Origin: Clostridia bacterium | GTDB taxonomy: Bacteria > Bacillota > Clostridia > Christensenellales > Aristaeellaceae | DNA length: 5,736 nt | Reading direction: 5' to 3' | Assembly (NCBI GenBank): GCA_017412445.1 | Contig: JAFPYA010000112.1 | Location: 1 to 5,736, forward strand | Shown here: piece after piece, positions 1-5,736 of the stretch | How the letters are laid out: every line of letters starts with the position of its first letter | How positions within the stretch are numbered: the first letter of the stretch is position 1 | Program-made: the position numbers and the translations under genes | The notes under the pieces: generated by a model | Seen by the model: the letters and a program-made list of their open reading frames with translations, nothing else | What the model was told of the DNA's origin: nothing | Database searches by the model: none

Positions 1-245
1 CCTACATCGGCAACTGCCAGAAGGGCTTCTGCCAGGCACTGGCCCGCGGCATTGGCGACAATCAGGAAGCGCTGCGCGCCTGGTACACCTACTCCATGGA
101 TCTGCTCAACGGCAAGATCACCGTGGACGAGTGGGCCGCGCTGCATCAGGAGAACCAGTCCAAGTATGCTCCCGATGTAATGGCTGCCTCCAAGATCTCC
201 ATGAACGACCTGGAGAACCCGCAGAACGAGCCCACCGGCAACTGA
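1..245 (+). CDS. Sugar ABC transporter solute-binding protein, C-terminal fragment
   Basis: The gene enters from the left edge; the first complete codon is at position 3 and the frame is open for 80 codons to TGA at 243-245. The visible piece is mostly helical and reads like the end of a family 1 (CUT1-associated) extracellular solute-binding protein, with a final helical hairpin around 'LLNGKITVDEWAALHQEN' and a polar tail. In this family the mature protein is normally a lipoprotein on the outer face of the membrane that delivers a sugar to the permease pair. Position supports this: two permease genes follow on the same strand. The start, signal peptide and lipobox lie outside the window. 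Two cysteines five residues apart (fragment residues 5 and 10) are somewhat unusual for such a protein. All isoleucine codons here are ATC or ATT, whereas the downstream genes often use ATA, which may reflect higher expression. Family assignment rests on a short C-terminus plus context, so it is likely but not certain. Confidence 0.68.
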   Translation, partial: YIGNCQKGFCQALARGIGDNQEALRAWYTYSMDLLNGKITVDEWAALHQENQSKYAPDVMAASKISMNDLENPQNEPTGN

Positions 246-281
246 TGCGGCAAGACAGAACCGTTAATGTGACATGACCCG

Positions 282-316
282 TGCGCCGCGCAAAGGCAAA
301 CCCGCTGCGCGGCGCA
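282..316 (+). promoter_or_regulatory. GC-rich hairpin between binding-protein and permease genes
   Basis: Bases 282-291 (TGCGCCGCGC) and 307-316 (GCGCGGCGCA) are perfect reverse complements, a 10-bp almost all-GC stem. It extends to 11 bp by A292-T306, leaving a 13-nt loop. No U-tract follows, so it is not a classical intrinsic terminator. It is followed directly by a small palindrome, GCTTATAAGC (317-326), that abuts the ribosome binding site of the next gene. Hairpins in this position are known in sugar ABC operons (malE-malF is the standard case), where they protect the upstream binding-protein mRNA and keep its dose above that of the permeases. That role is inferred here from position and structure. 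Confidence 0.6.
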
Positions 317-326
317 GCTTATAAGC

Positions 327-332
327 AAGGAG
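327..332 (+). promoter_or_regulatory. Ribosome binding site for GTG start
   Basis: AAGGAG lies nine bases before the GTG at 342. This fixes the start of the fusion permease at a non-ATG codon: the next in-frame ATG would lie inside the propeller and remove the first membrane segment. Confidence 0.8.
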
Positions 333-341
333 CTGAGAACA

Positions 342-2405
342 GTGGCGCTAAAGAAAACACGGGCTGCGGCGCTCAATACAGTAAACGACAAACCTGAAAA
401 TGCTGGCCAAACCGCGGGAAATACAAACCGCGTCACGCTGGTCATCGCTGTCGTTTTGGTTTTGGCTGTCATCGCTGCGACTGTAGTGCACGTCTACGCG
501 CACGAACAAACCAATATTTTCGGTTTTGTCGAATACGGCGCGAGCCTTCAGAATAACCGTATTCTGGTGTCGGATGAGCTGGATATGGTATACCTCGGCA
601 CTTATCAGAACAATGTGCTCGCCTTTACCCGGGAAGGCGACCCCGTATGGTCGAGCGATATAGGCGCGGCGATCGGCGCGATGCAGTTCGATTCGCACAA
701 GCAGCTGCTGATCGTCGGTTCTCAGAACAGAAACGTATACGTCTACAACGCCCTGAACGGCGAAATACTCCATACTTATCCCGTAAACGGCAAAGTCAGG
801 GATATGGATTACAATCCGGTGAACGGACAGCTGCTGGTAGCCGCGGAAGCCTCCGCGACGAGCAGCACGATTTACATACTGGATATCGACAGCGGCGAGG
901 AGCTGTTCTCCACCAAGCTCAAGCAGCCCGCGCAGGGCGCAGGGTTCAGCCGCGACTATCAATATATTTTCTACGGCGACAGCCGCGGACGCGTCACGAA
1001 GCTGGATCTTAACGGAGATAAGGTCGCTGACAGCAAGGCGCGCACGGAGGTCGTCGCGCTGAGCGTCGTACATGAAACGGGCGATGTGCTGGTGCTCGAC
1101 AAGCTCGGCAACCTGTTCAAATTCGACGAGTCGTTAAACGAGCTCTACAAGCTCGAACTTGAAGGAGAAGGCAAGGCCTTAGGCGCGTCCTACGACGGTC
1201 ACTGGATAGCAGCCGGTACGCGCGAAGGCGATATCTATATACTGGACGGCAGCGGGAAAATTCATTTCAGAGACAGGCAGAATTACGACATCACTCAGGT
1301 GTACTTCGGCGAAGACATCAGCTATGTGGTTACGCTTTCGCCGGAGCTGTTCGAGTTCTCCACCAGAAAACTGGACAATATCAACTATATGTCCAACTTG
1401 TCCACTTGGAGCCTCATTGCGCTTATCGCCTGCGCACTGGCCGCCGCCGCGGCGCTGATTGTCACCTTCCCGCGCTCGAGGGATTTGGCGAAGCGCTTCT
1501 TTAAGTCCATCTATCGGCACAGGGTGGCGTATTTGATGCTTATGCCATCGATAGTGCTGATCCTCATATTCAACTATTACAACGTATTTCAGGCGCTGTA
1601 TTACGCCTTTACGGACTGGAGCCTCGCCACGCGCACTATGCGCGAAATCAACTTTATCGGCTTTGACAACTTTATAAAGATATTCAAAGAGGGCTACTTC
1701 CTGCTGGGCGTGAAGAATCTGGTGATCATGATGGTGGCTTCCTTCGTGAAGCTCCTCACGGTGCCGCTGCTGCTGGCCGAGCTGGTGTTTGCCATGCGCA
1801 CGCTCAGCGGCGAGAGCAGCCGGCGGCGCTACTGGTTCAGGCTCCTTCTGGTCATGCCCATGGTCGTGCCGGGCGTTGTATCCACGCTGATGTGGAAAAA
1901 CATATACGACCCGAACATAGGCGCCCTCAATACCCTGCTCAAGACGGTTCATCTGGACAGCTGGACACATTCATGGCTGGGCAATCCCGACACCGCGCTG
2001 GGCGCGATCATATTCATGGGCTTCCCCTTCGTGAACAGCTTTGCGTTCCTGGTGTATTACGGCGGCCTCATCAACATACCGGCCGATCTGTTTGAAGCCG
2101 CAAGGGTCGACGGCAGCACGCCGCTTTGGAACTTTTTCCACATCCACCTGCCGCTCATTTCACCGCAGCTCAAGATGCTGATAATCACCACGTTTATCGG
2201 CTCCGTACAGGACTACGGCGGCGTGTATCTGCTCACCCAGGGCGGCCCCGGCACGGCGACCTATGTTCCCGGCCTTGAGCTGTACTACGCGGCGACAAAA
2301 TTCGGCCAGTACGGTTACGCCTGCGCGATGGGCCTGCTGATGTTTATCGTCATACTGATAGGCTCGCTGGTCAACCTGCGCATGAAGACGCAGGAGCTGA
2401 ACTGA
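342..2405 (+). CDS. Beta-propeller / CUT1 ABC sugar permease fusion (MalF-type)
   Basis: This is a 687-residue membrane protein that begins at GTG and ends at TGA 2403-2405. Layout by residue: basic cytoplasmic tail 1-30; hydrophobic helix 31-51; soluble beta-rich region about 56-345; second hydrophobic helix about 355-376; basic linker 377-394; permease core 395-687 with about six membrane helices. The core carries the ABC-permease EAA signature (E585-A-A, G591, I601-x-L-P604), which in this family contacts the ATPase, and follows the MalF pattern for importing sugars delivered by a binding protein. The soluble region holds about seven repeats of roughly 40 residues, each with a 'Y-I-L-D..-G-E..' type strand-turn-strand (for example around 132-142, 177-187, 297-307), as in PQQ/YVTN/WD40-like propellers. 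Lys/Arg residues before helix 1 and after helix 2 (R378, R380, K384, R385, K388) place the propeller outside the cell by the positive-inside rule. Ordinary MalF-type permeases are about 290-320 residues. The reading frame is continuous, with no sign of a frameshift and no convincing internal ribosome binding site. The permease call is very secure. The propeller is inferred from repeats, and its ligand is unknown. Confidence 0.93.
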   Translation: MALKKTRAAALNTVNDKPENAGQTAGNTNRVTLVIAVVLVLAVIAATVVHVYAHEQTNIFGFVEYGASLQNNRILVSDELDMVYLGTYQNNVLAFTREGDPVWSSDIGAAIGAMQFDSHKQLLIVGSQNRNVYVYNALNGEILHTYPVNGKVRDMDYNPVNGQLLVAAEASATSSTIYILDIDSGEELFSTKLKQPAQGAGFSRDYQYIFYGDSRGRVTKLDLNGDKVADSKARTEVVALSVVHETGDVLVLDKLGNLFKFDESLNELYKLELEGEGKALGASYDGHWIAAGTREGDIYILDGSGKIHFRDRQNYDITQVYFGEDISYVVTLSPELFEFSTRKLDNINYMSNLSTWSLIALIACALAAAAALIVTFPRSRDLAKRFFKSIYRHRVAYLMLMPSIVLILIFNYYNVFQALYYAFTDWSLATRTMREINFIGFDNFIKIFKEGYFLLGVKNLVIMMVASFVKLLTVPLLLAELVFAMRTLSGESSRRRYWFRLLLVMPMVVPGVVSTLMWKNIYDPNIGALNTLLKTVHLDSWTHSWLGNPDTALGAIIFMGFPFVNSFAFLVYYGGLINIPADLFEAARVDGSTPLWNFFHIHLPLISPQLKMLIITTFIGSVQDYGGVYLLTQGGPGTATYVPGLELYYAATKFGQYGYACAMGLLMFIVILIGSLVNLRMKTQELN

Positions 2406-2406
2406 G

Positions 2407-2416
2407 AAAGGGGGGG
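2407..2416 (+). promoter_or_regulatory. G-rich ribosome binding site with seven-G run
   Basis: The bases AAAGGGGGGG end eight bases before the ATG at 2425. The purine run can pair with the anti-Shine-Dalgarno sequence in several registers, but it lacks the AGGAGG seen before the neighbouring genes. Confidence 0.65.
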
Positions 2417-2424
2417 CGGCGTTC

Positions 2425-3294
2425 ATGACGGATAACACGGCCAATGTATTGAAAATGCGAAAAAAGCGCAGGATGCGCGAGATGTCGTTTCAAACGCTGA
2501 TCACGGTAATCACGATCATTTTCGTGCTGCTTGCGTTCATACCTATCTTTCTGATGCTGTTTCTGTCCCTTAAGAGCCAGTCCCAGTTTTACGCCAACCT
2601 TTGGGCGCTGCCGATTCCGCCGCGCTGGCAGAATTATAACGCGGCCTGGAATCAGCTCATACGCAATATGGTCAACTCTGTCGTCACGGTCAGCGTGGGC
2701 ACTTTGCTGATAGTATCTTTGGCGGCCATGTCGGGCTATGTGTTCGCAAGGCTCGAGTTCCCGCTCAAAAACTTCCTGTTCATGCTTATGCTGGCGCTGA
2801 TGATGATTCCGGGCGTACTGACGCTTACGCCCTCGTTCAAGCTCATACAGCGCATAGGCCTCAAAAACACCTGGTGGGCGCTGTGGCTGCCCTGGGCGTC
2901 CGGAGGTCAGGTAATGGGCATGTACCTGTGCAGGACGTTCATATCGAACCAGCCCGCGTCGCTGTTTGAGTCTGCGCGCATAGACGGAGCCACCGAGTTC
3001 AAGGCGTTCTTCTACATCGCCCTGCCGCTCGCTAAGCCGATTCTGGCCACGCTGGTCGTAATGAACATGATCAGCCTCTACGGCGACTTTATCTGGCCGC
3101 TGCTTGTTATCGAGTCCAACACCAAGCAGGTGATTTCGGTTGCCATACAGACCTATTCCTCGGCGACCGGTATGACGGATTACGGCGCCATGATTGCAGG
3201 CTTCGTTATGGCCACGGTTCCGCTGGTAATCATGTTCTCGTTCAGCTCCCGCCTGTACATCGAAGGCATCACCTCCGGCGCTGTCAAGGCGTAG
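2425..3294 (+). CDS. CUT1 ABC sugar transporter permease (MalG-type)
   Basis: This 289-residue inner-membrane permease is of normal family length. It has a basic N-terminal tail (residues 11-18) and then about six hydrophobic segments, roughly 23-47, 82-107, 114-137, 150-168, 204-226 and 255-273. The EAA loop that couples to the ATPase is present in a slightly altered form: E182-S-A184, G188, then I198-A-L-P201. The C-terminus ('YIEGITSGAVKA') matches the typical MalG-type ending. It starts 19 bases after the stop of the fusion permease, so the two are almost certainly co-transcribed and form the heterodimeric channel. The ATPase is not in the window; many Bacillota CUT1 systems share one MsmK/MalK-type ATPase encoded elsewhere. 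A strong hairpin starting 35 bases after the stop marks the end of the transporter unit. Sugar specificity cannot be read from the permease. Confidence 0.95.
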   Translation: MTDNTANVLKMRKKRRMREMSFQTLITVITIIFVLLAFIPIFLMLFLSLKSQSQFYANLWALPIPPRWQNYNAAWNQLIRNMVNSVVTVSVGTLLIVSLAAMSGYVFARLEFPLKNFLFMLMLALMMIPGVLTLTPSFKLIQRIGLKNTWWALWLPWASGGQVMGMYLCRTFISNQPASLFESARIDGATEFKAFFYIALPLAKPILATLVVMNMISLYGDFIWPLLVIESNTKQVISVAIQTYSSATGMTDYGAMIAGFVMATVPLVIMFSFSSRLYIEGITSGAVKA

Positions 3295-3329
3295 CAGCAG
3301 GCCGATACGGACGGATCGGAAGTGTTTGA

Positions 3330-3370
3330 CAGCAGGGGTCGGGGGAGTTTGTATCCCCCGACCCTTGCTG
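3330..3370 (+). terminator. Intrinsic terminator-like hairpin after transporter genes
   Basis: Bases 3330-3346 pair with 3354-3370 over 17 bp, with one G-T pair (3335-3365), a GC-rich middle (GGGTCGGGGG against CCCCCGACCC) and a 7-nt loop. The stem is very strong, but the tail after it is only CTTTAA, so termination may be partial. The 3' arm also takes part in a second inverted repeat, CTGCTT-T-AAGCAG (3368-3380), that could compete with the base of the stem. It lies between the MalG-type gene and the enzyme genes. Confidence 0.72.
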
Positions 3371-3455
3371 CTTTAAGCAGATAAACGCAGTTTCATGCCC
3401 GAGGGCAAATTTGTTCAGCCTGCGTGCGGCGGGATTTATTATGACAAGAAATACC

Positions 3456-3462
3456 GGGGAGG
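3456..3462 (+). promoter_or_regulatory. Ribosome binding site deciding start of GH-like gene
   Basis: GGGGAGG lies eight bases before the ATG at 3471. The same frame stays open further upstream, with possible starts TTG 3411 and ATG 3441. Neither has a ribosome binding site as good, so 3471 is preferred. Confidence 0.7.
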
Positions 3463-3470
3463 CGACGAAT

Positions 3471-5150
3471 ATGGATAAGAACTCTTCCTTTGGCGCGCTC
3501 TATGCAATCGACGAGCTTGGCAGACTGCTGCCTTGCGAAACGCAGATGGGTCCTTTCAGAAAGGACCGCGTGGTCGGCTGTTTTTATTTCCTTACGCACG
3601 GCGCTTCGGGCGGTCCTACTCCTGAGCCCTGCAACATAAGCCGCGTTATGCGCGAGCAGCCGGACGCGCTCAAGGACATAAACCATCCCGCATGGGGCAA
3701 GGGCGCCATGTACTGGGACGAGCCGCTGTTTGGCTACTATTTCCAGACGGACAAATGGGTGCTGCGCAGGCACGTAAAGCTGCTCACACACGCGGGCGTG
3801 GATTTTCTGATTTTTGATACCACCAACCGCGTCACCTTCTTTAATCAGGTCAGACCGCTGCTTGAGGTGCTGGAGGAATACCGGCGGGAAGGCTGGAACG
3901 TGCCCAAAATCGCCTACTACACCAACACGCGCTCCGGCGAAACGGTAAACGAGATCTGGAACGACCTGTACAAACCGGGGCTTTTCCGCGAGCTCTGGTT
4001 CGAGTGGGAGGGGAAGCCCTTTATAATCGCAGATCCCGCCGAATGCACTAAGGAGCAGCGCGCCTTCTTCACCTTCCGCCTTCCCCAGTGGCCAACGGAG
4101 GCGAAAAAGGCCGGTGGCTGCCCGTGGATCGACTTTGAACGCCCGCAGCGCGCCTGGCAGAACGAGGCGGGCGAAAACGAGATCGTGCCCGTGAGCGTGG
4201 CGCAGCATCCCAATCTGAGCTTTGGCGACGGGGCGTTTTACGGCGACCCTGTGCCGAGGGGGCGCGCCTATCACGACGCGCACAATGACAAGACGCCCGA
4301 GGCACTGAAATACGGCTACAACGTGGCCGAGCAATGGGAAAGGGCAATCGAGCTGGATCCCAAAATGGTGTTCTTCACCGGCTGGAACGAGTGGACGGTC
4401 GGCCGTATACAGGGCGATGAGCCAAGGCCGGTGCTCCTGATCGATCAGGCGGACAGGGAATACTCCCGCGACGTCGAGCCGATGCGCGGCGGCTTCTTTG
4501 ACAACTACTATATGCAATTGTGCGATTACATACGCCGCTTCAAGGGCTCGCCTGAGCTGCCCAAGGCGCAGAAAAAGCACAGTATCGATATAAAAGAGTC
4601 CTTCAGCCAGTGGGACGACGTGCCCGCGTACTGGGCGATGCCGTTCGGAACGCTGCCCCGAAATCACGAGGGGCAGGGCGGCGTAATCTATAAGGACGAC
4701 AGCGGACGCAACGAGTTTGAATGCCACAAGGTCTGCCACGACGACAAAAACGTCTATTTCTACGCCCGCACGAGGGAAAAGATAGTATTCAACATGTTCA
4801 CCCAGTGGATGCTTCTGCTCATAGGCGTGGAGGGCCGTCCCTACGCGCCGAGCTGGCACGGCTTCCATTATATCGTGAACGACATCGTGCTCGACGGCTG
4901 CGCCACGTTCATACAGGAGTGTCTGGGAGGCTGGCGCTTCGGCAAAAACACCCGCATAAGCTATCGCCGCGAGGAGAAGGAGCTCATGATCGCGGTGCCC
5001 CGCAGCATTCTGGGGCTGGACAAAGACGGCTTTACGCTGCGCTTCAAATGGGCAGACCATACCGGCCAAAATGAGACGGTTGCGGATTTTTATGAGCACG
5101 GAGACAGCGCGCCTTACGGACGCTTCAGCTGGATTTACAGGGCGGAATAA
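3471..5150 (+). CDS. GH71/GH99-like glycosidase-type protein with C-terminal CBM9-like domain
   Basis: The protein is 559 residues from ATG 3471. It has no signal peptide or membrane helix, so it probably acts in the cytoplasm on imported glycan. Residues about 33-355 look like a GH71/GH99-like TIM barrel: first strand 'VVGCFYF' (34-40), 'YWDEPLFGYY' (81-90), helix then strand 'GVDFLIFDTTN' (109-119), 'KIAYYTNT' (146-153), 'PFIIADPAE' (183-191), and the late strand 'FFTGWNEW' (301-308), whose glutamate E307 matches the catalytic-strand pattern of these clans. Residues about 371-557 resemble a CBM9/DOMON-type beta-sandwich, opening with 'IDIKESFSQWDD' and ending 'YGRFSWIYRAE'. In characterised GH99 endo-mannosidases, as I recall them, a second glutamate sits three residues after the NEW glutamate; here that position is V310, so standard GH99 chemistry is not assured. 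It follows the transporter genes after a terminator and lies 15 bases before a DUF5722-like gene, which suggests a joint role in glycan breakdown. The exact substrate is unknown. The general glycosidase-like class is likely; family number and activity are inference. Confidence 0.78.
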   Translation: MDKNSSFGALYAIDELGRLLPCETQMGPFRKDRVVGCFYFLTHGASGGPTPEPCNISRVMREQPDALKDINHPAWGKGAMYWDEPLFGYYFQTDKWVLRRHVKLLTHAGVDFLIFDTTNRVTFFNQVRPLLEVLEEYRREGWNVPKIAYYTNTRSGETVNEIWNDLYKPGLFRELWFEWEGKPFIIADPAECTKEQRAFFTFRLPQWPTEAKKAGGCPWIDFERPQRAWQNEAGENEIVPVSVAQHPNLSFGDGAFYGDPVPRGRAYHDAHNDKTPEALKYGYNVAEQWERAIELDPKMVFFTGWNEWTVGRIQGDEPRPVLLIDQADREYSRDVEPMRGGFFDNYYMQLCDYIRRFKGSPELPKAQKKHSIDIKESFSQWDDVPAYWAMPFGTLPRNHEGQGGVIYKDDSGRNEFECHKVCHDDKNVYFYARTREKIVFNMFTQWMLLLIGVEGRPYAPSWHGFHYIVNDIVLDGCATFIQECLGGWRFGKNTRISYRREEKELMIAVPRSILGLDKDGFTLRFKWADHTGQNETVADFYEHGDSAPYGRFSWIYRAE

Positions 5151-5165
5151 AAGGAGGAAAAGCAG

Positions 5166-5736
5166 ATGAAGATAACCGCGATCATCGCCGAAAAGGAACG
5201 AATTCGCCTCTGCACGGATTTTGACGGCAGCGTGCAGGTTCGTCAGAGCGTACCCACCGTTGGGCCGAAGCCCGGGCGCACGCTGTGCTTTGGCGATAGC
5301 AGAGCCGAACACGGAGAGATCATTATCCCCCGTAAAGAAGCGCAATGCGGCGGGCGGGATTCTATCTTTTCCCGCTTTGACGTTTTCAAAGACGGAGAAG
5401 CGATCGATGGCGTAAAATATGTGACGGACGTCGCAGATAACATACCGATCGAAACTACGCCCTACCCTCAGCCGGACATAATCAAAATGCTGGGGCTGAG
5501 CGGCGAGATGGCGAAGAAGTACAACATCCGTCAGGGCTTGATGAACATCAACCTGCCCGCGCTGATGGCGGTCGGCACAGCCGAGGAGACGATACCGTAT
5601 GAATTCAACGGCCGCGTGTACCGCGTGCGCAGGCGCGCCGTGGAGGACATCGACCGCTATATCAAAAGCGTCCCAATGGTCACGATGATACTGCTCAATT
5701 CGCCGCGCCTGTTCGGCTCAACCGGGGAAAAGGCGC
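5166..5736 (+). CDS. DUF5722-like protein, N-terminal part (truncated by window edge)
   Basis: The ATG at 5166 sits eight bases after a perfect AAGGAGG (5151-5157), only 15 bases after the previous stop, so the two genes are probably translated from one mRNA. The frame is open through 190 complete codons to the window edge. Residues 1-95 form a beta-rich, probably immunoglobulin-like lead-in (note 'FDVFKDGEAIDGVKYVTD' at 71-88). From about 105 onward comes the start of a probable barrel: 'KMLGLSGEMAKKYNIRQ' (107-123), the strand 'LMNINLPAL' (125-133), 'YEFNGRVYRV' (145-154), a helix with 'VEDIDRYIKSV' (159-169), and the strand 'MVTMILLNSP' (171-180). This pattern of an aligned helix, a buried 'NINL' strand, an NG-V-Y hairpin and an 'LD/ID..I' helix before an 'ILLN' strand resembles DUF5722, a glycosidase-like family of unknown activity found in carbohydrate-use loci. 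No signal peptide is visible. Catalytic residues would lie beyond the window. The family call is from recognition of the pattern only. Confidence 0.7.
   Translation, partial: MKITAIIAEKERIRLCTDFDGSVQVRQSVPTVGPKPGRTLCFGDSRAEHGEIIIPRKEAQCGGRDSIFSRFDVFKDGEAIDGVKYVTDVADNIPIETTPYPQPDIIKMLGLSGEMAKKYNIRQGLMNINLPALMAVGTAEETIPYEFNGRVYRVRRRAVEDIDRYIKSVPMVTMILLNSPRLFGSTGEKA

Noticed and set aside
1389..1530. Possible internal start giving a stand-alone permease from within the fusion gene.
   Set aside because: The candidate starts (ATG 1389, GTG 1527) have no Shine-Dalgarno sequence in front, and the frame is continuous from the well-supported GTG at 342.
1179..1970. A 263-codon minus-strand open frame opposite the propeller-permease junction.
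   Set aside because: Its translation has low-complexity His/Gln/Arg-rich character and no domain, and the plus strand clearly encodes membrane helices and the permease there.
3326..3354. Possible promoter: TTGACA (3326-3331), 17-base spacer, TTGTAT (3349-3354).
   Set aside because: The -35 match is perfect, but the -10 matches only three of six bases, and both elements lie within or against the terminator stem. Chance is the simpler explanation without a mapped transcription start.
3379..3396. Possible CcpA (cre) operator around AAACGCAGTTTCAT.
   Set aside because: It has the AACG core and a nearby TTTCA, but the half-site spacing is off by two bases and the left half does not match the cre consensus.
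3411..3470. Earlier starts for the GH-like gene (TTG 3411 or ATG 3441).
   Set aside because: They lack a good ribosome binding site, and the added residues do not form a signal peptide. GGGGAGG before ATG 3471 is better.
3393..5345. A 650-codon open frame on the minus strand opposite the GH-like gene.
   Set aside because: It mirrors the plus-strand gene almost exactly. Its translation is rich in Ala, Val, Arg, Leu and His without recognisable domains, as expected for an antisense shadow in GC-rich DNA. The plus-strand frame has a good ribosome binding site and clear motifs.

Overview
The window is a single-strand (+) gene cluster for carbohydrate uptake and breakdown. It probably comes from a Gram-positive, Bacillota-type (Clostridia-like or Paenibacillus-like) bacterium. 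The evidence for this is consistent AAGGAG/AGGAGG-type ribosome binding sites, G+C that looks mid-to-high 50s percent by eye, frequent AUA codons despite that G+C, and the usual order of solute-binding protein, permease, permease, then carbohydrate-active enzymes. The taxonomic call is an inference; no marker gene is present.

Region 1 (1-245) is the C-terminal end of what looks like an extracellular solute-binding protein of a sugar ABC importer. Region 2 (246-341) is a short gap holding a strong GC-rich hairpin without a U-tract, placed between the binding-protein gene and the permease genes. Region 3 (342-3294) holds two CUT1-type permease genes. The first (MalF position) is not an ordinary ~290-residue permease. 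It is a 687-residue fusion in which an N-terminal membrane anchor and a predicted seven-bladed extracytoplasmic beta-propeller (PQQ/YVTN/WD40-like repeats) precede a second anchor helix and a complete permease core. The second (MalG position) is ordinary. No ATPase gene is seen, so the importer probably uses an ATPase encoded outside the window.

Region 4 (3295-3470) contains a 17-bp hairpin terminator with a weak tail, separating the transporter from the enzymes. Region 5 (3471-5150) encodes a signal-less, presumably cytoplasmic, GH71/GH99-like TIM-barrel protein with a C-terminal CBM9-like beta-sandwich. Region 6 (5166 to the window end) is the start of a DUF5722-like, glycosidase-like protein, cut off at residue 190.

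Taken together: a binding protein captures an oligosaccharide outside the cell, the propeller-bearing permease pair imports it, and two poorly characterised intracellular glycosidase-like proteins may process it. The substrate cannot be deduced from the sequence. The propeller-permease fusion is the most unusual element. It may be a built-in docking or sensing domain for the binding protein, the glycan or the cell wall.
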